Positions 1-7,033 of a DNA stretch of 64,000 bases are shown in pieces. Made by a program: the position numbers and the translations under genes. The stretch spans positions 1 to 64,000 of the forward strand of contig JADJYG010000010.1 in the NCBI GenBank assembly GCA_016719895.1. Direction: 5' to 3'. The stretch is from Saprospirales bacterium. Its GTDB lineage: Bacteria > Bacteroidota > Bacteroidia > Chitinophagales > Saprospiraceae. The notes under the pieces are model-generated. The model did no database searches. It was given only the letters and a program-made list of their open reading frames with translations, and had not been told where the DNA came from. The number at the start of each line of letters is the position of its first letter. The first letter of the stretch is position 1.

Positions 1-65
1 ACCTACAGCAATCAGGAAGGCTGGAAATAGCGATGCCACACAATAATTCCAATCAAAGCATGAAA

Positions 66-74
66 CCCAACCAC
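66..74. repeat. Target site duplication of IS4 element, left copy
   Basis: The bases cccaaccac at 66-74 are repeated exactly at 1267-1275, directly outside the two inverted ends of the IS. Nine bases fits IS4-family elements. The duplication shows a simple transposition event rather than a rearranged remnant. Confidence 0.93.
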
Positions 75-1266
75 CACACTACTGGACATTTTTGCAAATC
101 GCATGATTTTTCGGGCTTAGGATTCTAAAAAGGTAGGGTAAGAAGTCAATAAACCGAAAGCACTTGGCGGTAAGAATTGCGAGTCCTTCCCTGAATATGG
201 AGACTTCCGGTGTTTCGTTCCCATCCTTGTACTGCTGCTGCGGAATTTTTTTGCGCCGCCGCCAACCTTCCCGGATAGCCAGGATGTATGCAGTGGTGAC
301 TATGGCCAGCATCAGCAAGTTCTTTTTGGGGTCTTTGAGATTGAGGTCTTCGAGGTTATATCCATTGGTTTTCAGATGGCGAAAGAGGCACTCGATTTTC
401 CAGCGCTTGGCATACAATTCGGCGGCTTTACGGGCTTGAGGCCGGGTGGTTAAAAAGATCATCGCCGGCTCATCGGCATTGGTTTTGGGGTTGGGCATCA
501 TGATGATTGTAAAGGGTTGCCCTCCAGACAAATCTGTTTTTGACCAACTTGCCTTTTTGGCAGCACTTCGTGAGCATCCGTTCATAACTTTTGCCATATG
601 CCTGGTTCACATCCTCAAAATAATCGCCCAATCGAAGCCGGATAACAAAATATATCTTATTCGTCTTTAGGAACTTAAACCAGTCTTTACCGATGTATTC
701 CCGATCTGCCAGCAGTGTCATGCCTTTCAAATCGAACAAGGAAAACGCCGTTTCAAACATGGCCTTGCGCTCTTGCTGATTCGACGCGCCGATCTTTTCC
801 AATTGCACCCAGTATATCGGAATGGCTACCGACCCTGCCAACACACTGAGCACCAAATAATGCACTTTGGCTTCCCCTATCGTCCAACTCGTCCCATCCA
901 TGACCAGTGTTTTAAACCCCAGGCGACGCAAAAACCGCAAGTTGTGCCGCATCAGGTCATAGAGCAAATCCTGGCACTCTGCCCAGTCCTGAAAAAAACG
1001 GATCAGGCGTTTGTAATGGCTCTGGGGTTGCGTGTCTGGCTTGTCCAGTACGGCCCCAACGTAATCCTTGATTTTGTAAAGGTTCACCGTGCGGGCTATC
1101 GGAATCAAACAGGTTAACAGCCAAACATTTTTTACGGCGCCAAGGCCGTAGGTTGCGTACAGGTCACTAAATTTGCGTAGGTGCGGCGGAAGCATTGATT
1201 ATTATGTTGTTGCAAACACAAAAATCGGGCTCTCGCCGCCTTTTTTCAAAAATGTCCAGTAGTGTG
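75..1266 (-). mobile_element. IS4-family insertion sequence, 1192 bp, complete ends
   Basis: The element has a perfect 20-base inverted repeat, 75-94 (cacactactggacattt...) against 1247-1266, and a 9-base direct duplication on both sides. One transposase gene on the minus strand fills it and its stop codon lies inside the left inverted repeat. The perfect ends and duplication suggest a recent insertion, but the transposase has a frameshift, so this copy may not move by itself. Confidence 0.92.
79..1195 (-). pseudogene. IS4-family DDE transposase, frameshifted
   Basis: Two overlapping minus-strand frames make one transposase of about 370 residues. Piece 470-1195 starts with ATG and carries the first two catalytic Asp residues (VMDGTSW and LLADREYIG). 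Piece 79-597 carries the IS4 YREK-type signature (ELYAKRWKIECLFRHLK) with the catalytic Glu. The frames switch near 520-555. Removing one A from the AAAAA run after TTGGTC gives a continuous KLVKTDLSGGQPFTIIMMP, which reads like a normal IS4 protein. The cause is either a true one-base insertion or a homopolymer sequencing error. Programmed frameshifting is not usual in this family. Confidence 0.88.
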
Positions 1267-1275
1267 CCCAACCAC
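1267..1275. repeat. Target site duplication of IS4 element, right copy
   Basis: Exact copy of 66-74. The codons ccc aac cac of the interrupted nuclease gene are duplicated here, so the host reading frame resumes at once after the IS. Confidence 0.93.
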
Positions 1276-1567
1276 CTTTACGAGATTGTCGATAAAGTTG
1301 GGGAGGATACTTTTAAATACGGCATTAGCAGCGATCCCATCGGAGAGGATGGAATGTCGGACCGAATGCGAAAACAAGTCAATTACCTGAATCGCCTGTA
1401 CGAATGGGTGCGATTTTTTGGCAGGATTTTGCTCTATGATATTCCAGGCAAGAAGGAAGCGCGGAAGATCGAGAAGGAGCATATTAAGGAATATGAAAGG
1501 ATTCATGGGCACAAACCTAAGGGGAATCCAAGATATTGAAATTCAATTAAAAAACACAGCGAACTAT

Positions 1568-1625
1568 GCTCTGCCTGTCATAGCCGACTATGCGCGGCTA
1601 CGTCGGCAGCGCTTACGTTGGGTGC
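1568..1625. repeat. Palindromic site ending in GTTGGGTGC, attC-like left boundary of Fic gene
   Basis: A nested hairpin lies between the toxin stop (1539) and the Fic gene: gctctgcc near 1568 pairs with ggcagcgc near 1605, and inside it tagccg pairs with cggcta. It ends with GTTGGGTGC at 1617-1625, which fits the GTTRRRY core of integron attC sites. The inverse 9-mer GCACCCAAC follows the Fic gene at 2752. No integrase is visible, so the attC reading is an inference. Between here and the Fic start a short direct repeat (aaatattggctcaaa) occurs twice at about 1627-1662. Confidence 0.35.
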
Positions 1626-1701
1626 AAAAATATTGGCTCAAAAATAAAAAATATTGGCTCAAATTGGCTCAATTAAAAACTAATTGCGTTATATTCGCCC
1701 C

Positions 1702-2745
1702 ATGAATGCAAAAGTTTACGATTTTAATTTACGACTGAGTTGGAAGATACTCAGCGTCATCAGTCGGATTGACAGATTTGATGCCTCATGGGCTTCGATT
1801 GAACGCCTGGAGGGAGGCAACCTTCGACAATTAAGACATATCGCCACGATTCAGAGCGTTGGGGCATCAACAAGAATTGAAGGCTCGAAAATGACCGACG
1901 AAGAAGTGGCGAACCTATTGATTAACATAGGTATAGGCAAGATCGAAGATAGAGATTCTCAAGAGGTGGTGGGATATTTCAATGTGTTAGATACGATTGT
2001 AGATTCCCATGAGGCGATTGTTGTCAGTGAAAACAACATAAAAAACCTACATAACCAGCTTTTAAAATTCAGCACTAAAGATGCTTGGCACCGAGGTGAC
2101 TATAAACAACACGTCAATGCAGTAGAAGCAAGTTTTCCTGATGGCAGTAAAAAGATAATTTTTAGGACTACTGATCCGGGATTCCCGACGGAAGATTCCA
2201 TGCGGCGACTGATTAAGTGGTACGGCATAGAAACCGAAGTGCATCCGCTGATTGTTTGTGCTGCATTTGTTTATGAGTTTGTAAGTATCCATCCGTTTCA
2301 GGACGGCAACGGGCGACTAAGCCGACTACTAACTACGCTGACGTTGCTGCAAAAAGGGTACAAATGGATTCAGTATGTGAGTTTTGAGCATGAGATAGAA
2401 AACCGAAAAAAGGATTATTACATTAGCCTGAGAAGTTGTCAGGCCCAGAGACCAAACGAAGATATTACGGACTGGATTGAGTTTTTTTTAGAATCGCTAT
2501 TAAACGTACAATTTAAGTTAGAACAAAAGCTCGCCATAACTGAACGGCAGACTCATCTCTCTTCTAAAGAAAAAATGGTGTATTCATATATTCTTAATCA
2601 CACACATTGTAAATCAAGCGACATCGTTTCGAGCCTGAATATCTCGAAGCCGACAGCAAAGAGAATATTAGCATATTTAACTGATAAACAATTGATTAAA
2701 AAATATGGACGCGGCGCAGGAATTACTTACACCGTACCGGAATAA
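1702..2745 (+). CDS. Fic family protein (protein AMPylase) with C-terminal winged helix
   Basis: This 347-residue protein has the Fic core HPFQDGNGRLSR at about residues 197-208, whose His is the catalytic base and whose DGNGR loop binds the nucleotide. An N-terminal helix carries STRIEG (about 56-61), matching the inhibitory motif [S/T]xxxE[G/N] of self-inhibited (class II) Fic proteins. The last 60 residues look like a winged helix-turn-helix (SSDIVSSLNISKPTAKRIL). Fic enzymes usually transfer AMP from ATP to a hydroxyl on a target protein; the target here is unknown. I chose ATG 1702; an upstream TTG at 1684 is possible. It stands alone between palindromic boundaries and has lower GC than the core genes, which suggests acquisition by transfer. 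Confidence 0.9.
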   Translation: MNAKVYDFNLRLSWKILSVISRIDRFDASWASIERLEGGNLRQLRHIATIQSVGASTRIEGSKMTDEEVANLLINIGIGKIEDRDSQEVVGYFNVLDTIVDSHEAIVVSENNIKNLHNQLLKFSTKDAWHRGDYKQHVNAVEASFPDGSKKIIFRTTDPGFPTEDSMRRLIKWYGIETEVHPLIVCAAFVYEFVSIHPFQDGNGRLSRLLTTLTLLQKGYKWIQYVSFEHEIENRKKDYYISLRSCQAQRPNEDITDWIEFFLESLLNVQFKLEQKLAITERQTHLSSKEKMVYSYILNHTHCKSSDIVSSLNISKPTAKRILAYLTDKQLIKKYGRGAGITYTVPE

Positions 2746-2751
2746 TATAAA

Positions 2752-2813
2752 GCACCCAACTAACGCTTCCCTGCCAACCACTCTCGCTAAGCGCGGCAGT
2801 TTGGCAAGGAAGC
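2752..2813. repeat. Palindromic site starting with GCACCCAAC, attC-like right boundary of Fic gene
   Basis: Seven bases after the Fic stop lies GCACCCAAC (2752-2760), the exact inverse of 1617-1625; it contains the RYYYAAC core of attC sites. A hairpin follows: gcttccctgccaa (2765-2777) pairs with ttggcaaggaagc (2801-2813) with one wobble or mismatch. This resembles the recombination site at the 3' end of an integron cassette. No clear GTTRRRY core closes it, so the match is incomplete. Confidence 0.35.
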
Positions 2814-2896
2814 AAACGTTCGCTGAAACGAGAAAACATCAAGCGTTGAAAATCCGGTAAAAACCTTTACTTTTGAAAGACAAATATCTAAATAAC

Positions 2897-3133
2897 ATGC
2901 GTGTAACTATTGAAGCAGTTGACATTCAAGAGGTTGAAAAAATTCTCTTTTTTCTAAAAAGCCTGAATATCAAAAATGTTGAGGTAATTCCCGGACCATC
3001 CGGCCCCGGTCCTTCGATCACAAAAGGGGATAAAAAGGTCGATCCACGCTTGCTTTTCGGAATTTGGAAAGATAACCCAAGGAACCTTGAAGGTATACGG
3101 GCCGCTAATTGGAAACGAAACTGGAATGCTTGA
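2897..3133 (+). CDS. Small protein upstream of PIN toxin, likely antitoxin
   Basis: A 78-residue protein starting at ATG 2897 (an in-frame TTG at 2873 is possible). It ends three bases before the ATG of the PIN-domain gene, the normal layout of a VapBC-type toxin-antitoxin pair, antitoxin first. No DNA-binding domain can be recognised. The N-terminal half looks like a beta-alpha unit and the C-terminus (FGIWKDNPRNLEGIRAANW) resembles the short toxin-binding tails of PIN-partner antitoxins, where a W or F plus basic residues clasp the toxin. The function is inferred from position and this tail. Confidence 0.6.
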   Translation: MRVTIEAVDIQEVEKILFFLKSLNIKNVEVIPGPSGPGPSITKGDKKVDPRLLFGIWKDNPRNLEGIRAANWKRNWNA

Positions 3134-3136
3134 CCG

Positions 3137-3464
3137 ATGGTTCTGTGCGACACCAATATCTTCATCAGCGCCTTCAACGGTCGACAAGACGCAATTGATC
3201 AATTGAATAAAATTGGTCTGGAACAAATTGCGCTTTCCGCAATTACAGTCATGGAGCTACTCCAAGGGATGGGCAACAAAAATGAATTAGCCCAAATGAA
3301 AAAGCGTATCAAGTTTTATGATGTTGTTCAAATCGACAGCGCTATTTCAGCCAAAGCAATTGAACTTATCGAATCCTATCGATTGAGTCATGGCCTTCAA
3401 ATCCCCGATGCGATTATAGCTGCCACGTCCATCGTATACCAAATTCCGCTTCAACGAAAACGCC
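3137..3464 (+). pseudogene. VapC-like PIN domain ribonuclease, 3' end lost to transposase fragment
   Basis: The protein begins MVLCDTNIFISAF with the first PIN acidic residue, has the second at TVMELLQG and the third at IPDAIIAAT. PIN toxins of this family have about 130 residues and end with a fourth acidic residue in a strand such as NxxDF. Here similarity stops at about VYQIPL (near base 3450), where an IS1182-type transposase begins. The frame continues to 3760 only as a shadow of the transposase. The last active-site residue and C-terminal strands are gone, so the toxin is probably dead while its antitoxin is intact. Confidence 0.75.
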
Positions 3465-4085
3465 ATGCGTCACCGAACCGGACAAAACCGCCATCAATTA
3501 GGCCTCTTTGCCACTCCATTGGACGAAATGATCGCCCCGGACAATATGGTACGCGTCGTGGACGCCTTTGTGGGCGCCATCGACCTGGACCCCGAGGCCT
3601 CGGGGGGGTTCACCCACGTCCGTGCGCACCAACGTGGCACCCCGCCGTATCACCCCGCTTTGTTGTTGAAAATTTATATCTACGGCTATCTGAACCGCGT
3701 GCGTTCTTCGCGGCGGCTGGAGTTGGAATGCGGGCGCAATATCGAACTGATCCCGACTAAAGTACGGGACAAGTTGTGGCTGACGGGTTGCCAAAAACCC
3801 TCCTACCATACGATCAGTGACTTTCGCTCGATCAAACCGCATCGTAAGGCGCTTAAAGCCACATTTCGGCTGTTCAACCAAGTACTCGACGACGCTGAAC
3901 TCTTCGGCAAAGAACTCGTGGCTATCGACGGTACGAAAATGCGAGCCCAGAACAGCAAGAAAAACAACATTTCCGAGGATAAAATACACAAACGCCTGGA
4001 TTACCACGAGGCCCGGTTCATGGAATACCTCGACGAACTGGATCGCGCCGATGCCGCTACCGGGCGCGGCGAAGAAGCGGCCTGA
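3465..4085 (+). pseudogene. IS1182-family transposase, N-terminal fragment
   Basis: The 206 residues match the DUF772 N-terminal region of IS1182/IS5-like transposases (LGLFATPLDEMIAPDNMVRVVDAF, then HPALLLKIYIYGYLNRVRSSRRLE) and reach the first catalytic Asp (LVAIDGTKMRAQNSKKNN). Full proteins have about 450-500 residues, so the half with the remaining active-site residues is missing. It stops at 4085. The 213 bases that follow, up to the Crp-like frame, hold no gene I can recognise and are unlike the transposase. I see no inverted repeat pair that would mark intact ends. Confidence 0.85.
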
Positions 4086-4349
4086 TCGAGCGGGTAAAAC
4101 GCCTGTTTTTCCGATTTTTTTCGCCCTGTGGTGCACGGGTGCGGGTGTGGACACGGGAGCGGCCCCGGAATTTTTGATCGTGGCAGGACGCTTCGTGGCG
4201 CCGGAGGCGGCGCTTCGATCCCGCCGGGCGTGAGGGAAGGGGCTTTTTTTCACAACCTGCGTTAGCGGCAACAATAAAAAGAAAAAAATAGCGGCTGAAT
4301 TCCAATAACGATACAACCACTTCTATCAAATTTTGAGCGTTACCTTCCA

Positions 4350-4886
4350 TTGGACTTGGAGGAAACTCGTTTATTGGAAGGAAGGACATCGCAACGGAAA
4401 ATCAAACGCAGGCAGTTTATTTTACAAGAAGGAGACGTATGCAAACATTATACATTTGTGGTAGAAGGTTGTTTTAAAATGTATGGCGTAGGTAAAAAAG
4501 GTACTGAACACAATATTCAATTCGCTTCGGAAAATGAATGGATAGCCGACATCGGCAGTTTTCATTCCGAAAAACCAAGCAAGTTGTTTATCGAGGCAAT
4601 AGAACCATCCCTAATATTGCAAATCAAAAAACAGGATTTGTTGTTTTTATATGTCAATCTTCCCAAGTTCGACCGCAATTTTAGGGTCATCATCGAGGAC
4701 AAGTTTATTGAACTTCAAAACCATGTGTTGCAAAATATTAGTTTTACGGCGGAAGAAAAGTATGTGGCTTTTCTTGAAAAATATCCGAAACTCGCCATGA
4801 GGTTGCCCAACACACAAATTGCATCCTATTTGGGCATTACCCCCGAATTTTTGAGCAAAATCAGGAAAGACCTTTCCAAAAAATAG
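4350..4886 (+). CDS. Crp/Fnr-family transcription regulator with damaged 5' end
   Basis: A cyclic-nucleotide-binding type beta-roll (IKRRQFILQEGDVCKHYTFV) is followed by a short C-terminal helix-turn-helix (RLPNTQIASYLGITPEFLSKIRK), as in the many Bacteroidota Crp/Fnr regulators of about 190 residues. The first possible start is TTG 4350, but the frame is open from 4299 and the extra codons (PLLSNFERYLPLDLEETRLL) still look like the family's N-terminus. There is no ATG, GTG or TTG in that stretch, so the original start seems to have been lost when the transposase fragment upstream was deleted or joined. Translation from TTG would lack about 17 residues of the N-terminal helix. The ligand is not predictable. 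Confidence 0.8.
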   Translation: MDLEETRLLEGRTSQRKIKRRQFILQEGDVCKHYTFVVEGCFKMYGVGKKGTEHNIQFASENEWIADIGSFHSEKPSKLFIEAIEPSLILQIKKQDLLFLYVNLPKFDRNFRVIIEDKFIELQNHVLQNISFTAEEKYVAFLEKYPKLAMRLPNTQIASYLGITPEFLSKIRKDLSKK

Positions 4887-4930
4887 AACTACCCTTAAAC
4901 TATATTAAGCCCATTTCTTAAAATACTTTA

Positions 4931-4962
4931 TTGGTTACACTTTGCAAGTCAGCCTATCTTTG
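4931..4962 (+). promoter_or_regulatory. Promoter of the SnoaL-like lipoprotein gene
   Basis: TTG at 4931-4933 and TATCTTTG at 4955-4962, 21 bases apart, fit the Bacteroidota consensus TTG-N19/21-TAnnTTTG. The ATG follows 33 bases downstream. Confidence 0.6.
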
Positions 4963-4995
4963 TATTGTCATTTATTCAAAGAAAACTGCAAAAAA

Positions 4996-5481
4996 ATGAA
5001 AATTACAACTGTACTCCTGGCAGTGCTGTTTCTTTTAACAGGTTGCCAAAGCAAAGTGGACAATCAAAATTCTTTCAACAATCAAAAAAGTATAGAAATG
5101 GAAAATGAAAAAGCCGCAATCGAGAAGTTGCTTTTCTCTTACCGAGATGCCCTGAACGCATCGAGCACAGACAAAGTCTTGCCGCTTTATACGGCAAACG
5201 GTGTTTTTATGCCTTCCAATGCTCCGACGGCAGTAGGGCAAGACCAAGTTAAAGGTGCTTACGATTTTGTTTTTAAGAACATTCAACTAAAAATTGAATT
5301 TTTCATTGATGAAATCGAAGTACACGGCAACATTGCGTTTGCCCGAACCACCTCAAAAGGAATAACTTTGATTCATGCCACAGGACAAACAGTTCCAGAA
5401 GAAAACAGAGAATTGTTTGTGTTGCAAAAGGACAACGGGGAATGGAAAATGGCTCGATACATGTTTAACAAAATCAAGTAA
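4996..5481 (+). CDS. Lipoprotein with SnoaL/DUF4440-like (NTF2-fold) domain
   Basis: A lipoprotein signal (MKITTVLLAVLFLLTGC) is followed by a polar linker and an NTF2-like domain: AAIEKLLFSYRDALNA, then LPLYTANGVFMPSNAPTAVG, and a final strand WKMARYMFNK. Such domains bind small molecules or act as cone-shaped isomerases, and many have no known activity. The start at 4996 is chosen over the TTG at 4942 because the signal peptide begins there. A good promoter lies just upstream and a strong terminator at 5513, so it is a single-gene transcript. Confidence 0.82.
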   Translation: MKITTVLLAVLFLLTGCQSKVDNQNSFNNQKSIEMENEKAAIEKLLFSYRDALNASSTDKVLPLYTANGVFMPSNAPTAVGQDQVKGAYDFVFKNIQLKIEFFIDEIEVHGNIAFARTTSKGITLIHATGQTVPEENRELFVLQKDNGEWKMARYMFNKIK

Positions 5482-5512
5482 ACAATGCCAACCGCCGACA
5501 AAAAGTTTTCGT

Positions 5513-5552
5513 AAAGAGGGCTGATGTGCTTACTTGAACATCAGCCCTCTTT
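5513..5552 (+). terminator. Rho-independent terminator after the lipoprotein gene
   Basis: A perfect 15-base stem, 5513-5527 against 5538-5552, with a 10-base loop. The stem begins with AAA and ends with TTT, so it could work in both directions. Confidence 0.88.
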
Positions 5553-5554
5553 GT

Positions 5555-5650
5555 TTACATTTGTGCGAGGCTATTGGTTTTGCCGGTGCCGGTAGCCCCG
5601 GCGATAAAGAGATTGTGAAAAGAGTTGCCAAGCGGAAAGTCAGAGAGAAA
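5555..5650 (-). pseudogene. Remnant of a P-loop ATPase (HerA/DUF853-like)
   Basis: Read on the minus strand, about 30 codons spell LSDFPLGNSFHNLFIAGATG followed by TGKTNSLAQM and a stop at 5555-5557. IAGATGTGKT is a Walker A motif and the context NLFIAGATGTGKT is typical of HerA-like ATPases (DUF87/DUF853). Nothing of the rest of such a protein is present. I see it as a leftover of a deleted gene, kept between a terminator and the BNR-repeat gene. Confidence 0.4.
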
Positions 5651-5688
5651 AAATAAATAACAACATGTCTGAAAAATAGCGCGTTTTT

Positions 5689-6798
5689 TCAACAGCCCGC
5701 ATTTATGGAAACAGCAAAAATAACGTTCCCCAATTTAGTCATTTCAAACGATTTGCCGTCGTAGGAAGGCAGTACGAGTGTCCATGTTTTACCCTGGTCA
5801 GCGGAGCGAAAAACACCGGCTTCCAGGCTGCAAAAGAGGTACTCGCCCACCTGTTCGATATCGTTGATGGCCCGCGGCAGGCCCGACCAGCGCGCATCCA
5901 TGTTTTTAATGGATAAGGCCGGACTGAACAAGGCCGCCGACAGGCTTTCATCCATACGTTGCCAGGTCTTGCCGCCGTCGGTAGAGCTGCGCAACCTGTT
6001 TGCCGCCAGGCCGACGGGGTGGGTAGTTTCCGCTCCCGGAGGTCCAAAGCCACTGGTAATGGCGACAAAATTGCCGCCGATGCGTCCTGTTTTGAGCGCC
6101 ATTCCGTCTTCGGTCAGCACCCAGCCCCAGTGTTCGCCACCGTCGGTCGAGCGCAATACGCCCCGGAAACCACCGCCGACCAGCACGTCATCCGATGCGA
6201 CGAGGCTCGTGACCATGCCTTCGGCAAAGACCTGTTTCCAGGTTTTTCCGCCGTCGGCAGATTTAAAAATGCCGCTGTCGCAACCGACGAAAACGGTTCC
6301 GTCCGGGGTTTCTAACACGGTATGCACCATCTTGTCTTTCATGGCCGTGTGTACGGGTTCCCAAATACCCGGTAGTATTTCCTGGAAAAAACCATTCCAG
6401 TAACTGCAGGCATACGGCCCGGCCCGGCCGGGGAAAATGGCTGTGATATTTTCATTCAGAAACAACGCTTTTTCCCATATCGGGGCTACGGGAGCAGTGT
6501 TACTGCGGTACACGCCACTCTCAGCGCCCAATAAGACTTCATCGCCGCCGGCAAAAACACCCCTGACCTGCAAATCTCCGGGCAGTCCTGCGCTGACGTC
6601 CTGCCATGTCTGCCCGCCGTCAGCGGATCGAAAAACAATGTTGGCTGCCGGTGGCCCGGCCTTTTCCGGATCCTGCTGGCGGGCATCTGTAGGTTGAAAA
6701 ACGATGCCGGCTGCCTGAGGCAGGATCTTTTCCGGCGCCTGCTGGCAAGCAAGGAAGGCCTGGCAAAAGAGTAAATAAGCGAGGAAATGGATATGCAT
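5689..6798 (-). CDS. Lipoprotein with BNR/Asp-box repeats (sialidase-like beta-propeller)
   Basis: A 369-residue exported protein with a lipobox (AFLAC, Cys18). Five Asp boxes are visible at about residues 58-65, 180-187, 217-224, 272-279 and 332-339 (for example SADGGQTW and STDGGEHW), so it should fold as a beta-propeller of the BNR/YCF48 type. Asp boxes are structural and do not prove sialidase activity; no catalytic Arg triad or FRIP motif can be assigned. The linker after Cys18 contains a short duplicated stretch (EKILPQAAGIVF and EKAGPPAANIVF). It is divergently transcribed from the type IX-secreted protein at 7034. Confidence 0.75.
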   Translation of the reverse strand: MHIHFLAYLLFCQAFLACQQAPEKILPQAAGIVFQPTDARQQDPEKAGPPAANIVFRSADGGQTWQDVSAGLPGDLQVRGVFAGGDEVLLGAESGVYRSNTAPVAPIWEKALFLNENITAIFPGRAGPYACSYWNGFFQEILPGIWEPVHTAMKDKMVHTVLETPDGTVFVGCDSGIFKSADGGKTWKQVFAEGMVTSLVASDDVLVGGGFRGVLRSTDGGEHWGWVLTEDGMALKTGRIGGNFVAITSGFGPPGAETTHPVGLAANRLRSSTDGGKTWQRMDESLSAALFSPALSIKNMDARWSGLPRAINDIEQVGEYLFCSLEAGVFRSADQGKTWTLVLPSYDGKSFEMTKLGNVIFAVSINAGC

Positions 6799-6827
6799 AC
6801 CGTTGTGTGGTTAATGAATTAATTCGG

Positions 6828-6835
6828 CAAAGGTA
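6828..6835 (-). promoter_or_regulatory. -7 element for the BNR lipoprotein gene
   Basis: On the minus strand the bases read TACCTTTG, matching TAnnTTTG, 29 bases before the ATG at 6798. No good -33 TTG is seen. Confidence 0.4.
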
Positions 6836-6983
6836 TGCGCAGGCCGGGATGGAGCTGTTTTTCGGGCGTAAAACGATGTAACGGATTTGTAAAAGGATGT
6901 GCCCAGGCGATGTACGGCTGCGAACGACAGAAAAAACCTGCTCCCCACCAGTGCTCCCCCGCACGTTAGAGTTGAATGTATCG

Positions 6984-6991
6984 TATCTTTG
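6984..6991 (+). promoter_or_regulatory. -7 element for the secreted protein at 7034
   Basis: TATCTTTG matches the Bacteroidota -7 consensus and lies 42 bases before the ATG. The -33 TTG is not clear. Confidence 0.4.
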
Positions 6992-7033
6992 ACCACGCTC
7001 CATTCTACCAAAAATAACACACCGACTTCCTCT

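Larger units (their letters stand above)
1..1539 (+). pseudogene. GIY-YIG (URI-type) nuclease toxin domain, interrupted by IS4 element; 5' end outside window
   Basis: The reading frame is open from base 3 and contains ATG codons at 33 and 60, then reaches the IS4 element at 75. It resumes after the second copy of the target duplication at 1267 and ends at 1539. With the IS and one duplication removed the frame runs straight through MKPNHLYEIVDKV. The downstream part shows the GIY-YIG pattern: LYEI near the start, KYGIS about 12 residues later, an EARKIE helix carrying the likely catalytic Glu, and a final KGNPRY with the usual Asn. Such domains occur at the C-terminus of Rhs/polymorphic toxins in Bacteroidota (family knowledge). 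Whether the rest of the protein is an Rhs-type carrier cannot be seen. The insertion should inactivate it. A 114-residue frame starting at 1195 could still be translated, but it begins inside IS sequence. Confidence 0.7.

Noticed and set aside
1195..1539. Independent 114-residue gene starting at 1195
   Set aside because: Its first 24 codons are IS4 sequence, including the right inverted repeat; the real gene is the interrupted frame from the left edge.
4086..4298. Possible structured RNA or IS end after the truncated transposase
   Set aside because: GC-rich with a few short palindromes, but I could not match a known RNA family or find an inverted partner near 3447.
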